Source: Oceanisphaera pacifica
GTDB lineage: Bacteria > Pseudomonadota > Gammaproteobacteria > Enterobacterales > Aeromonadaceae
Direction of reading: 5' to 3'
NCBI RefSeq assembly: GCF_017498065.1
Contig: NZ_JAGDFX010000003.1
Location: 186,001 to 250,000 of the forward strand
Length of the DNA: 64,000 nucleotides
Below are positions 7,513-16,031 of this stretch, piece by piece (position 1 is the first letter of the stretch; the number at the start of each line of letters is the position of its first letter). The notes under the pieces are model-generated. The model saw only the letters and a program-made list of their open reading frames with translations. It ran no database searches and was not told where the DNA came from. Position numbers and translations under genes: made by a program.

Positions 7513-8241
7513 ATGACTACTACCATACCCAGACTGGTGCCGCCGGTGGCAGCCAGCCTGACGCCTGCCGACATCAGCCGGCTACGTGAAGCCGGTGCCC
7601 AAATTCGGGAATGCTATCGGGTGATGAGCAAAGGCGGGGTCAATATCGTCGGGGAAGTGCTCAAAGGGCAGGGGACCTTTTTCGAGATGACTCACTATCC
7701 GCTGGACGATGTACTCGATAAAGACAGTCACAGTCAGTATTACTACCATGCCCATCGCGGTGGCGAACAAGAGCATGGCCACTTCCATACCTTTTTGCGT
7801 GCGCCAGGCATTCCCGCCGAGTTGCGTATGCTGGATTATCCACAGGCCAGCGAGCCCTGGCCCCAAGGGGACAAGGCGATTGCTCATCTGGTTGCCATCT
7901 CCATGGATGCCTGGGGCTTTCCCTCAAGCCTGTTCGCCTGTAATCGCTGGGTGACCGATGAAAGCTGGTACCCGGCCGAGGCGGTGCTCTCGATGCTGGA
8001 CCGCTTCGTTATCGATCATGCCAGTCCGTCTTGGCCGGTAAATATCTGGCTGAGCAACATGCTGGTATTATTCCGGCCTCATATCGCAGCGCTGCTGGTG
8101 CACCGGGATGCGGTGATCAATCAGTGGCAATTGCAGCATCCAGAGCAGGACATATTTGAGAACCGGCAGCTGGAGATCACCGGTCAGCTGTCCATTTCGG
8201 TGGATGATTGGCTAACCGAGCTGGAGGCCGTGTTGGTTTAA
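7513..8241 (+). CDS. Conserved hypothetical protein, His-rich motif (possibly DUF6969 family)
   Basis: A 242-residue soluble protein with no signal peptide or membrane segment. The most distinctive segment, around residues 75-95, is SQYYYHAHRGGEQEHGHFHT, with six His and two Glu that could bind a metal. The C-terminal half has W/P-rich segments such as WPVNIWLSNMLVLFRPHIAA. I suspect an uncharacterised family of this size (DUF6969) but cannot confirm it. The start at 7513 follows AAGGA (7503-7507). The gene is tightly coupled to the Cys-repeat cytochrome (8-bp gap), so the two probably act together. Base composition is clearly GC-richer than the replication block that follows. Confidence 0.65.
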   Translation: MTTTIPRLVPPVAASLTPADISRLREAGAQIRECYRVMSKGGVNIVGEVLKGQGTFFEMTHYPLDDVLDKDSHSQYYYHAHRGGEQEHGHFHTFLRAPGIPAELRMLDYPQASEPWPQGDKAIAHLVAISMDAWGFPSSLFACNRWVTDESWYPAEAVLSMLDRFVIDHASPSWPVNIWLSNMLVLFRPHIAALLVHRDAVINQWQLQHPEQDIFENRQLEITGQLSISVDDWLTELEAVLV

Positions 8242-8254
8242 AGCTACCTTGGCC

Positions 8255-8404
8255 ATGTTGTTGCTGGGGCTGGCGCTGGCGCTGGTGATATCGGCGGCTT
8301 CTACCTTGGACTCAACCTTGTCTAGTGCCGCTAAGCAGTTGGTGGTCGATATGGAGTTGTGCCGCCCCTCTGCGGGTAGCGGTCGCCTGGCCATGGCACT
8401 GTGA
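8255..8404 (+). pseudogene. Fragment of a sodium:solute symporter (SSF) family transporter
   Basis: A 49-residue open stretch begins MLLLGLALALVISAASTLD and continues STLSSAAKQLVVDM, then a GRLAMAL end. The STLDSTLSSAAK pattern and the GRLAMA motif a short distance later resemble the middle of SSF transporters, where a TLDS motif lines the transport path. Full-length members have 450-600 residues, so this is a broken remnant. The frame is open upstream into the end of the preceding gene but has no matching sequence there. The remaining 145 bp to the next gene show nothing clear apart from a possible extended -10 (TGCTATCAT) at 8515-8523. Confidence 0.45.
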
Positions 8405-8549
8405 CGCCCAACCCCCCGATAGATAACGCCCTCTACACATCACAAAAACGCAAGGCGGGTACCGCTTGCCTGACAAACCCACTGATATTTGGGCTCCTTG
8501 TCGGGGAGACTTCTTGCTATCATTGATGGCAGGTTTTAGGGAGGGCGTG

Positions 8550-8942
8550 ATGCGTATCTTATTTGCCCTATTAGGGGGCGTTTCATTATTCTTAGGCTTA
8601 ATTGGTGCCTTCTTACCCGTGCTGCCTACCACACCATTTATTTTATTAGCCGCCTTGTTGTTTAGTAAATCTTCGCCTCGTTTGCATCGTTGGATGTTGA
8701 ACCACCCTTGGTTTGGCACCCTGATCCGAGACTGGCAGACCTATCGGGGTTTACGGCCTAAGATCCGGCGCAGAGCAATATGGATGATGGCCATCAGCTT
8801 TGCATTTTCCATTTACATGGTGCCATTATGGCCGGTTAAAGCAGGGTTAGTGCTCACCTTTGTTATCTTATTAGCGTGGTTTTTACGCTTGCCGTTAGTG
8901 CCCGAACCGCCTCAAGGGGACAAAGAGGGTCGCTCCCCCTGA
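8550..8942 (+). CDS. ybaN: YbaN family (DUF454) inner membrane protein
   Basis: A 130-residue membrane protein starting MRILFALLGGVSLFLGLIGA, with the DUF454 signature LPVLPTTPFILLAALLFSKS and then LHRWMLNHPWFGTLIRDW. There are three to four hydrophobic segments. I start it at 8550, where GGGAGG precedes the ATG; an upstream in-frame ATG at 8466 would add an unrelated 28-residue extension. In enteric bacteria ybaN lies just upstream of apt-dnaX-ybaB-recR, and the same order is kept here with one gene inserted between. Biochemical role unknown. Confidence 0.88.
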   Translation: MRILFALLGGVSLFLGLIGAFLPVLPTTPFILLAALLFSKSSPRLHRWMLNHPWFGTLIRDWQTYRGLRPKIRRRAIWMMAISFAFSIYMVPLWPVKAGLVLTFVILLAWFLRLPLVPEPPQGDKEGRSP

Positions 8943-9017
8943 TAGAAATCACGAACAGATTTGTGAATCTGCTCTGTAAAAAACAACTCTACTCATTGCC
9001 ATACCGGAGTGTACTGC

Positions 9018-10541
9018 ATGACTCAGCCTGAAGATCTGTATCTTAATTTACGTAACTTAACACTCGATGACTACGATCAGCTGCAAGTACTGATGAACCG
9101 TGTCTATCATGATATTGGTGGTGCTTGGCCCAAAGCGACCATAAAAGCCTTAATTGAGCAGTTTCCAGATGGTCAAATTTGCATTGAGGATAGCGGCAAC
9201 CTGGTGGCCGTTGCGCTAACCGTTAGTGTTAAATATGATCGTTTTAGCAACCCCCATACTTATGATGATCTTATTTTAAGTAACGAAAAAATTAGGCATA
9301 GCGATAAGGGCGACTCTTTATATGGCTTAGATGTTTTTATTCAGCCTGAATACCGAGGTTTTCGACTGGGGCGAAGACTATACGAGGCGCGTAAAGAGCT
9401 GTGTCGGTCACTGAATCTTAGGGCTATTTTGGCTGGTGGGCGTATTCCGGGTTATTTTCAACACAGTGAGCAATATACGCCGGCAGAATATATTGATCGG
9501 GTAGACCGTAAAGAAATTTACGATCCTATTTTGAGCTTTCAATTAGCCAACGATTTTCAAGTGACTCGCTTGATGCACAAATACCTACCGGAAGATGAAA
9601 AGTCTTTGGGGTATGCCACCTTACTTGAATGGCGCAATATTTTGTATACGCCGCCTTCTTCGGTACTAAACGAAAAAAAGGTTCAAGTGCGGATGGGCGC
9701 GGTGCAGTGGCAAATGCGTGAGTTTGCCTCAGTAGACGAAGTATTGGAGCAGGTTGAATACTTCGTCGACGCTTTGTCTGATTATCAGAGTGATTTTGCG
9801 TTGTTTCCTGAGTTTTTTAATGCGCCTTTAATGGGCTTAACTGATCAGGTAGACCAAACCCGAGCTATTCGTTATTTAGCAGAATATACCCCACAGTTTC
9901 GAGATAGAATGTCGGACATGGCGGTAAGCTACAACATTAATATCATTACCGGTTCTATGCCATTAATCGAAGATGATCGTGTTTATAATGTATCTTATCT
10001 TTGTCATAGAGATGGGCGGGTTGACGAACAGCGCAAAATTCATATTACGCCTCATGAACGCAGAGACTGGGTCATAGAAGGGGGCAATAAATTTGATGTG
10101 TTTGATACGGACGCAGGGCGTGTGGCTATTTTAATTTGTTACGATATTGAGTTTCCTGAACTCGGTCGTATTGCTGCCAGCAAAGAGGTGGACATTATTT
10201 GCGTGCCATTTTGGACAGATACCAAAAATGGTTACTTGCGGGTGCGCCATTGTGCCCAAGCACGAGCCATTGAAAACGAATGTTATGTGGTGATCACAGG
10301 CAGTGTGGGCAATTTACCTAAAGTACAAAACCTAGACGTACAATATGCGCAGTCATCGGTTTTTTCTCCGTCTGATTTTGCTTTCCCTCATGACGCTGTT
10401 ATGGCTGAAACAACGCCTAATACCGAGATGATTATGTTCTCGGATATGGATTTAGAAAAGCTCACCTTAGTACGTAACGAGGGCTCAGTGACTAACCTAA
10501 AAGACAGACGAACCGATCTTTATAACATTGTGACTCGTTAA
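9018..10541 (+). CDS. Bifunctional GNAT acetyltransferase/carbon-nitrogen hydrolase (YhcX-like)
   Basis: A 507-residue two-domain protein. The N-terminal GNAT domain (about 10-170) has the acetyl-CoA loop QPEYRGFRLGRRLYEARKEL. The C-terminal nitrilase-superfamily domain (about 220-500) has the catalytic triad: Glu in FPEFFNAP, Lys in RKIHITPHE and Cys in LICYDIEFPE. The same domain order is found in Bacillus YhcX-type proteins, whose substrate is uncertain. I start at ATG 9018, with CGGAG 8 nt upstream; a GTG at 9009 is the alternative. It lies between ybaN and apt, which are usually closer together. It likely hydrolyses an amide or nitrile and may acetylate an amine. Confidence 0.88.
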   Translation: MTQPEDLYLNLRNLTLDDYDQLQVLMNRVYHDIGGAWPKATIKALIEQFPDGQICIEDSGNLVAVALTVSVKYDRFSNPHTYDDLILSNEKIRHSDKGDSLYGLDVFIQPEYRGFRLGRRLYEARKELCRSLNLRAILAGGRIPGYFQHSEQYTPAEYIDRVDRKEIYDPILSFQLANDFQVTRLMHKYLPEDEKSLGYATLLEWRNILYTPPSSVLNEKKVQVRMGAVQWQMREFASVDEVLEQVEYFVDALSDYQSDFALFPEFFNAPLMGLTDQVDQTRAIRYLAEYTPQFRDRMSDMAVSYNINIITGSMPLIEDDRVYNVSYLCHRDGRVDEQRKIHITPHERRDWVIEGGNKFDVFDTDAGRVAILICYDIEFPELGRIAASKEVDIICVPFWTDTKNGYLRVRHCAQARAIENECYVVITGSVGNLPKVQNLDVQYAQSSVFSPSDFAFPHDAVMAETTPNTEMIMFSDMDLEKLTLVRNEGSVTNLKDRRTDLYNIVTR

Positions 10542-10670
10542 TCTTGCTTAAGGTTGCTTCGCCAGGGTCAATGCTGATTGTTGCATTGGCGTTGGCTAAG
10601 CCCTAAGCTAGCTGCCGTTGTAAATTTACATGCTGAGCTCTTACTTTTAGGGTTGATAAGGCCGAACATT

Positions 10671-11216
10671 ATGAAACAAGAAACGCTTAAGCTCATTGCC
10701 GATAGCATTGCTTCTGTCCCTGACTACCCAAAGCCTGGGGTAGTATTTCGAGATATAACCAGCCTAGTAGAAAATGCTGAGGCGTTTAAAGCGACCATTG
10801 AAGCCATTGTTGAACGGTATCAAGATGCGGGTATCAACAAGGTATTGGGCACCGAGGCCCGAGGATTTATTTTTGGGGCGCCCGTTGCCGCCGCCCTAGG
10901 GGTTGGTTTTATTATGGCGCGTAAACCTAATAAGTTACCCCGAGACGTCATTGAAGTTGAGTACGACTTGGAATACGGCAAAGATAAACTGCAAATTCAT
11001 GTTGATGCTATTTTACCCGGCGAAAAAATCTTAATTATTGATGATCTATTAGCCACTGGTGGCACAGTAGAAGCCGCTGTAAAACTGGTGCGCCGTTGTG
11101 GCGGTGAGGTGCAAGAGGCGGCCTTTGTGGTGGCATTACCGGCACTCGGTGGTTTGCAACGCCTTAATAACATGGGCATTCGTGTGAATAGCTTGGTGCA
11201 GTTTGATGGCGAGTAG
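10671..11216 (+). CDS. apt: Adenine phosphoribosyltransferase
   Basis: A 181-residue type I phosphoribosyltransferase that makes AMP from adenine and PRPP in purine salvage. The PRPP loop is [13 protein letters not shown] (about residues 118-130), and the N-terminal [16 protein letters not shown] is the conserved Apt start. ATG 10671 gives the usual length; upstream in-frame sequence has no Apt similarity. It precedes dnaX by 36 bp, the conserved gammaproteobacterial arrangement. It would also recycle adenine freed from 5'-deoxyadenosine or methylthioadenosine made by radical SAM and polyamine chemistry. Confidence 0.96.
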   Translation: MKQETLKLIADSIASVPDYPKPGVVFRDITSLVENAEAFKATIEAIVERYQDAGINKVLGTEARGFIFGAPVAAALGVGFIMARKPNKLPRDVIEVEYDLEYGKDKLQIHVDAILPGEKILIIDDLLATGGTVEAAVKLVRRCGGEVQEAAFVVALPALGGLQRLNNMGIRVNSLVQFDGE

Positions 11217-11252
11217 CCAGAGTTCACAAATCACAATGGTCACTAATAACTG

Positions 11253-13613
11253 ATGAATTACCAGGTTCTTGCCAGAAAATGGCGCCCGCAGCGCTTTGCC
11301 GATGTAGTGGGTCAGCAACATGTGCTGACCGCATTAATTAATGCCCTCTCTCAGGGTCGGCTGCATCATGCCTACTTGTTTAGCGGCACTCGGGGCGTAG
11401 GGAAAACATCCATTGCTCGGCTATTAGCTAAAGCGCTTAATTGCGATCATGGCATTACTCCAGACCCTTGTGGTAGCTGTGCCAGTTGTCAAGAAATTGA
11501 GCAAGGGCGCTTTGTTGATTTACTTGAAATAGACGCCGCGAGCCGTACTAAGGTCGAAGACACGCGAGAGTTGCTCGATAATGTGCAATATCAGCCCGCT
11601 CGTGGTCGCTTTAAAGTGTATTTAATCGATGAAGTGCATATGTTGTCGCGGCACAGCTTTAATGCACTGTTAAAAACACTGGAAGAGCCCCCGCCTCATG
11701 TTAAGTTTTTGCTGGCAACAACGGATCCACAAAAACTGCCGATTACGATTTTATCGCGCTGCTTACAGTTTCATTTAAAGAGCCTTGAGCCCGAGCAAAT
11801 TGATACTCAGTTGCAGCATATTCTGGAACACGAACAACTTCCCTTTGAGGCGCAAGCCACAGCGGCTTTGTCTCGTGCGGCAGACGGCAGCTTGCGTGAT
11901 GGCTTAAGTTTAACCGATCAGGCGCTGGCCTTTGGTAATGGAGAGGTGAAACTGGCATGGGTTGAGTCTATGCTGGGCAACCTGAATCGCAGCCAGTTAT
12001 TAGCGCTCATTGAGGCTATTTTGTCTGGCCAAGGTGATGTCTTGCTCGCGCAGGTGGCAGAGCTTGCCAGTTTAGGGCCCGATTACGATCAGGTACATAA
12101 AGAGTTAATAGGCTTTTGGCACCAACTGGCCTTGGCGCAACTGGTGGCGGCGTCGCCTCAGCAACCTTATGCCGAAGAGCTGAATCGGCTGGCGCCTTTG
12201 GTGTCATCAGAGCAAATACAGGTTTTTTATCAAATCTGTTTACAAGGCCGTAAAGATTTACCCTTTGCTCCCGATGGTCGTTCGGCATTAGAGATGACGT
12301 TACTGCGCACCTTGGCATTTCGCCCAGAAGCGCCTGTGGTCACCACCAATGTTGCTTTTGGCAGCCTTGCTAGCGCTGTGCCTAAAGAGGTGAGCCCCAC
12401 AGTAAAAAAGCCTGAGCCGCCGCCCATTAAAGAGGCGCCATCAACGCCTGCTGCTCATGAGCCCACGGCGGCTTCATTAGAACAAGAGCAAAATGAAATA
12501 TGGGAGCAAGCAGCTCGGCTAGGGCAAGCTTCGCCGTCTGCGGTGGCTTCTGAGCAGCCCTCAGCAGGCACGGCTAAGGCAGCGTTACCAGACGAAGCGC
12601 TACATACACCTATATCCGATAACGAATCTAAAGCAGCGGTAACACCTGCGCCAGTGGCTAAACCGTCATCGGCTGATGCAATAGAAGACCCAGCGGCTGC
12701 AGACGTTGCACGGTTGCGTCGTTTATTACAAACTCGCAATCGTTTACGCAGTCAAGAGCCAGATAAAGCGGCACCTGCCCCAACAGTGACGCCAATAGCC
12801 AAGCCGAGTGTTACGCCCACAGCGCCGCCGGTACAAGCAACACAGTCGCAAGCTCAGGTGCAGGATCAAGAACCGATCAGGGCAGCAGAAAAACCAAGCA
12901 TACCCGCATCGGGAGCTTCTCGTGCCGATGAGTTACCACCGCTAGATGCCTATGATGACGCCAATTGGCAAAACGAGGATCAAGACTTGCCGCCCTGGCA
13001 TGCCGACGGGCAGTCTACTCAGGCAACGCCATTAGCACCATCAACAGCACAGGCACAAGCCTCCTCTCGTGCAGAGGCAGGGCAGTTGCAGCGAACAGCA
13101 CAGCCTCAACCGGCGTCTTCTGTTGTCCCTAATGTTGCTGCTCATGCGCCTGCGGGACCTTTGACGAAAGCGCAACACAGTGCTAGCGATCCTGAACCGT
13201 TAAAAGCGATTAGCTTATTACCTCAAGCTGAAGATAGTTGGACTCGCTTGGTTGCAGAATTACCCTTAGGCGGCTTATTACGACAACTCGCGATGCACAG
13301 CAGCCGCGAAGAAATCACCGAACAGCAATGGCAATTGTGGCTACAGCCACAACATAAGCACTTATTAAACGAAAAAAGCCGACAAGAATTAGAGTCGGTG
13401 ATCCAGCAACATATCTCTCAGCCCATTACTGTGCTGGTAACAGTAGGGCAGCAAACAGGTCTGCAAACGCCGTTTGAAATAGAGCAAGTGCTATATCAAG
13501 CCGCCATTGCTCAGGCAAAAGATGAAATTAAAGGCGATGATGCGGTACAATTTTTAATATCGCGCTTTGCAGCAGTACTAGATGAAGATAGCATTGAACC
13601 TATGGTGCAATAG
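11253..13613 (+). CDS. dnaX: DNA polymerase III subunits tau and gamma
   Basis: A 786-residue clamp-loader ATPase. Walker A is GTRGVGKTS (near residue 45), the zinc module is CDHGITPDPCGSCASC, Walker B/DExx is LIDEVHML and sensor 1 is LLATTDPQKLP. After about residue 375 comes a long Pro/Ala/Gln-rich linker, then the tau C-terminal domain that binds the polymerase alpha subunit and DnaB. The codons at 12402-12410 (GTA AAA AAG) contain the A-AAA-AAG slippery heptamer. A -1 shift reaches TGA at 12413-12415 and would give a gamma product of about 387 residues. It is followed by ybaB and recR, as in E. coli. The hairpin at its stop codon may reduce readthrough. Confidence 0.96.
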   Translation: MNYQVLARKWRPQRFADVVGQQHVLTALINALSQGRLHHAYLFSGTRGVGKTSIARLLAKALNCDHGITPDPCGSCASCQEIEQGRFVDLLEIDAASRTKVEDTRELLDNVQYQPARGRFKVYLIDEVHMLSRHSFNALLKTLEEPPPHVKFLLATTDPQKLPITILSRCLQFHLKSLEPEQIDTQLQHILEHEQLPFEAQATAALSRAADGSLRDGLSLTDQALAFGNGEVKLAWVESMLGNLNRSQLLALIEAILSGQGDVLLAQVAELASLGPDYDQVHKELIGFWHQLALAQLVAASPQQPYAEELNRLAPLVSSEQIQVFYQICLQGRKDLPFAPDGRSALEMTLLRTLAFRPEAPVVTTNVAFGSLASAVPKEVSPTVKKPEPPPIKEAPSTPAAHEPTAASLEQEQNEIWEQAARLGQASPSAVASEQPSAGTAKAALPDEALHTPISDNESKAAVTPAPVAKPSSADAIEDPAAADVARLRRLLQTRNRLRSQEPDKAAPAPTVTPIAKPSVTPTAPPVQATQSQAQVQDQEPIRAAEKPSIPASGASRADELPPLDAYDDANWQNEDQDLPPWHADGQSTQATPLAPSTAQAQASSRAEAGQLQRTAQPQPASSVVPNVAAHAPAGPLTKAQHSASDPEPLKAISLLPQAEDSWTRLVAELPLGGLLRQLAMHSSREEITEQQWQLWLQPQHKHLLNEKSRQELESVIQQHISQPITVLVTVGQQTGLQTPFEIEQVLYQAAIAQAKDEIKGDDAVQFLISRFAAVLDEDSIEPMVQ
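12387..12473 (+). promoter_or_regulatory. Programmed -1 ribosomal frameshift signal in dnaX
   Basis: Three parts are visible in the E. coli-like order. GAGGTGA (12387-12393) is an internal Shine-Dalgarno-like stimulator. Ten bases later is the slippery A-AAA-AAG (12404-12410). After a 4-nt gap, AGCCGCCG (12415-12422) pairs with CGGCGGCT (12466-12473), enclosing an inner stem AGGCG (12433-12437) with CGCCT (12445-12449). The -1 frame then reads Ala followed by TGA (12413-12415). The shift itself is inferred from this structure. Confidence 0.88.
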
Positions 13614-13623
13614 CACCGTTTTT
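13602..13623 (+). terminator. Hairpin with T run at the dnaX stop codon
   Basis: GGTGC and GCACC enclose an AATA loop that includes the dnaX stop, followed by five T residues. It could be an intrinsic terminator or attenuator between dnaX and ybaB. The stem is only 5 bp plus weak pairs, so partial readthrough is expected. Confidence 0.45.
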
Positions 13624-13648
13624 ATCCATTAATAAAGAGTGAGTAATT

Positions 13649-13978
13649 ATGTTTGGTAAAGGTGGAATGGGCAACATGATGAAACAGGCCCAGCAGATGC
13701 AAGAAAAAATGCAGAAGCTACAAGAAGAGTTGGCCGAGTTAGAAGTGGTTGGCGAAGCTGGCGCAGGCTTAGTAAAAGTTACCATGGCCGGCAGCCACTC
13801 TGTACGTCGTGTTGAGTTAGACGACAGCCTGTTTGAAGACGACAAAGAGCTAATAGAAGACTTACTTGCAGCAGCAACAAACGATGCTGTGCGTCGTATT
13901 GAAGAGCAAAATAAAGCGCGCATGAGCGAAATTACCGGTGGTATGAACTTACCGGCCGGCTTCAAAATGCCGTTCTAA
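13649..13978 (+). CDS. ybaB: YbaB/EbfC family nucleoid-associated protein
   Basis: A 109-residue DNA-binding protein starting [20 protein letters not shown], followed by a long charged helix and the [20 protein letters not shown] core of the family. YbaB binds DNA as a dimer and lies upstream of recR in most bacteria, as here. The start has an AGAGTGAGTAATT ribosome region. Its usual size is 100-110 residues. Confidence 0.95.
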   Translation: MFGKGGMGNMMKQAQQMQEKMQKLQEELAELEVVGEAGAGLVKVTMAGSHSVRRVELDDSLFEDDKELIEDLLAAATNDAVRRIEEQNKARMSEITGGMNLPAGFKMPF

Positions 13979-14003
13979 ATTGATTATTTATCAATAATTT
14001 AAA

Positions 14004-14053
14004 AAGCTGGAAACTACAGGTTTCCAGCTTCTAGCTTCCAGCTTCCAGCTTTA
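14004..14053 (+). repeat. Inverted repeat and tandem CTTCCAG repeats between ybaB and recR
   Basis: An 11-bp stem (AAGCTGGAAAC with GTTTCCAGCTT, 5-nt loop, 14004-14030) is followed by near-tandem copies of CTTCCAGCTT. It belongs to the AGCT-rich repeat family seen in other gaps of this window. As RNA it would form a stable hairpin between two genes that are normally co-transcribed. Confidence 0.7.
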
Positions 14054-14077
14054 TCCTCGAACTTCCAGAGTAAATTC

Positions 14078-14686
14078 ATGCGTTTTAGCCCCCTGTTAGA
14101 TGAATTAATCAAGAGCCTACAAGTGTTGCCTGGTGTTGGGCCTAAATCTGCGCAACGTATGGCCTTTGCTATGCTAGAGCGCCAGCGCAGTGGTGGCCGA
14201 CGTTTAGCGCATGTATTAGATCAGGCGCTAGAGCATATAGGCCATTGTCGCCAGTGCCGAACCTTTACCGAAGAAAGAGTCTGTGGTCTTTGTACTAATC
14301 CTAAGCGCGCAGTGAGTGGCCAACTATGCATAGTAGAAAGCCCAGCTGATGTGGTGGCCATTGAGCAGACCGGTCAATATCAGGGGCGTTATTTTGTGTT
14401 AATGGGGCACTTGTCACCACTTGATGGCGTCGGGCCTGAAGAGCTAGGGTTAGATAAGTTAGCGGACTTATTAGCAACTGAGGCATATCAAGAAGTCATT
14501 TTAGCGACTAACCCCACAGTAGAAGGGGAGGCGACAGCCTATTACATTGCCGATATTGCCCGCAGCCAAGACGTTAACGTTAGCCGCATCGCCCACGGCG
14601 TGCCCATTGGTGGCGAACTCGAGCTAGTTGACGGCAACACCCTCACTCACTCCTTTATGGGCCGCAAAGTGTTTAGTGAGCAATGA
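14078..14686 (+). CDS. recR: Recombination protein RecR
   Basis: A 202-residue RecFOR-pathway protein. It has an N-terminal helix-hairpin-helix ([17 protein letters not shown]), a zinc finger with four Cys ([16 protein letters not shown]) and a Toprim domain ([18 protein letters not shown]). With RecO it loads RecA on single-stranded gaps. The ATG at 14078 gives the usual length. It ends the conserved replication/repair block; a long repeat-filled gap follows. Confidence 0.96.
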   Translation: MRFSPLLDELIKSLQVLPGVGPKSAQRMAFAMLERQRSGGRRLAHVLDQALEHIGHCRQCRTFTEERVCGLCTNPKRAVSGQLCIVESPADVVAIEQTGQYQGRYFVLMGHLSPLDGVGPEELGLDKLADLLATEAYQEVILATNPTVEGEATAYYIADIARSQDVNVSRIAHGVPIGGELELVDGNTLTHSFMGRKVFSEQ

Positions 14687-15147
14687 AGCACTGACAGCCA
14701 TCAGCCATCAGCTATCAGCCATCAGCTTTCAGCTGTCAGTTAAAGACAAACACGCTTTTTGTAGCATTGTGGTGCACCTCTACATGGGTGTTTAGGGTTG
14801 GTTTTTAAACTGAAAGCTGGCCGCTTACGGCTGACAGCTTTCAGTTCGGCCGTCATTGCGAGGAGTGCAACGACGCGGCAATCCATCTAACAAGCAGCTG
14901 TACGCCTTACGCTGACCGCTGTACGAAAAACCAAACCGCGTTTTTAACTGATAGCTGTACGCCTTACGCTAACCGCTGTACGAAAACCAAAACCGGTGTT
15001 TTCTTTGACGTAATGCGTACCGCGTAAAGCGTACAGCGCTCTTTTGGTCGAATAAATTCGACCCTACACTCGGTTGTATTTTCTTTAACTGACAGCTGAA
15101 AGCTGACGGCTGAAAGCTGATGGCTCTCAGTTCTGCGCTGTTTATTT
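14687..15147 (+). repeat. Intergenic mosaic of dispersed repeats
   Basis: No gene is visible. The gap holds tandem-like CAGCCATCAGC/AGCTTTCAGCTG units, one copy of the GTCATTGCGAGGAGTG...GGCAATCCAT element (14852-14886), TACGCCTTACGC units, a palindromic GGTCGAATAAATTCGACC, and a closing set of GCTGAAAGCTGACGG units. The same pieces recur at 22.9, 33.0, 42.6 and 52.7 kb. They separate the convergent recR and cdd genes. Confidence 0.85.
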
Positions 15148-16002
15148 TTAAAACTGAACTGTTTCTAGTTTAACATCGCAGGCAGCGGCTAATACTTGAG
15201 CGGCATTGTGGGTTTGCTGCACTTGGGTGCTGGCCTCAACTAAACAAGCGCGTTCGATATCTGAGGGCTGATAACCGTTTAAAAACAGCTGGCTTAAGGC
15301 AAGCTGCATAGGGCCTAGGCCTGGATTAAAGGCGGCGTTTTCTAGGTATCTCCCCCGACAAATCTGCCCGCCTTCTAATTGCAGTGCAACCCCTGCCCGA
15401 TTTTGGCTATAAGGTGCATAGCTGGCATTGGCTTCATCGATGGCGAGCAACATTAAGGCATCATGCGGATTAATATCAGGGTTGTTCACCGCAGCCAAGG
15501 TACCTGTCGGTGCGGTTAGCATGCCGTAACTTTGGGATAAATCTGCGGGTCCAAAGGCATGGGGCAGTAATTCATTCAGCATCACATGCGCCTCAGGCAA
15601 CACCAGCATTAGGCTTTCTTGATTTAACTCATGCATAAATTGACGACAGTGGCCACAAGGGCTGGCACTGACTATGACCTTCTCAATATGCTGTTCATCA
15701 AACAAGGCGGCATGACCGATGGCGGCTTGCTCGGCATGCAAGGCGTTATTAAGAGACTGGCCAGCCAACTCCATATTGGCCCCTAAATACCAATGGCCGG
15801 AGCCGCTAATGGCAATAGCACCAACCTTAAAGTCAGAGACAGGCACTTGGGCTTTTTGTTGGGCTAACGGTAGTAGGGCAAGGGCGAGGGCCTCTTCACC
15901 TAGCTGGGTGGCCTTGGTTAATAGCGTAATTTGTGTAGGACTAAAACGGGCAGCATCGGCTAATCGGTGCTGGGCTAAGGTATTTTTTAATACATCACTC
16001 AT
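15148..16002 (-). CDS. cdd: Cytidine deaminase
   Basis: A 284-residue dimeric-type cytidine deaminase, as in E. coli, with a catalytic N-terminal domain and a degenerate C-terminal copy. The catalytic zinc site is HAEQAAIGHA (His ligand and Glu proton shuttle) with SPCGHCRQF (two Cys ligands). It deaminates cytidine and deoxycytidine in pyrimidine salvage. It follows lrgB after a 29-bp gap, so it appears to be the last gene of an sbcB-lrgA-lrgB-cdd operon. Confidence 0.95.
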   Translation of the reverse strand: MSDVLKNTLAQHRLADAARFSPTQITLLTKATQLGEEALALALLPLAQQKAQVPVSDFKVGAIAISGSGHWYLGANMELAGQSLNNALHAEQAAIGHAALFDEQHIEKVIVSASPCGHCRQFMHELNQESLMLVLPEAHVMLNELLPHAFGPADLSQSYGMLTAPTGTLAAVNNPDINPHDALMLLAIDEANASYAPYSQNRAGVALQLEGGQICRGRYLENAAFNPGLGPMQLALSQLFLNGYQPSDIERACLVEASTQVQQTHNAAQVLAAACDVKLETVQF

Positions 16003-16031
16003 GATATCTGCCTCTTTTTAATTAATACACG

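Noticed and set aside
12455-12739. Minus-strand open frame opposite dnaX linker
   Set aside because: Arises from the Ala/Pro/Gln-rich linker codons of dnaX; no independent support.
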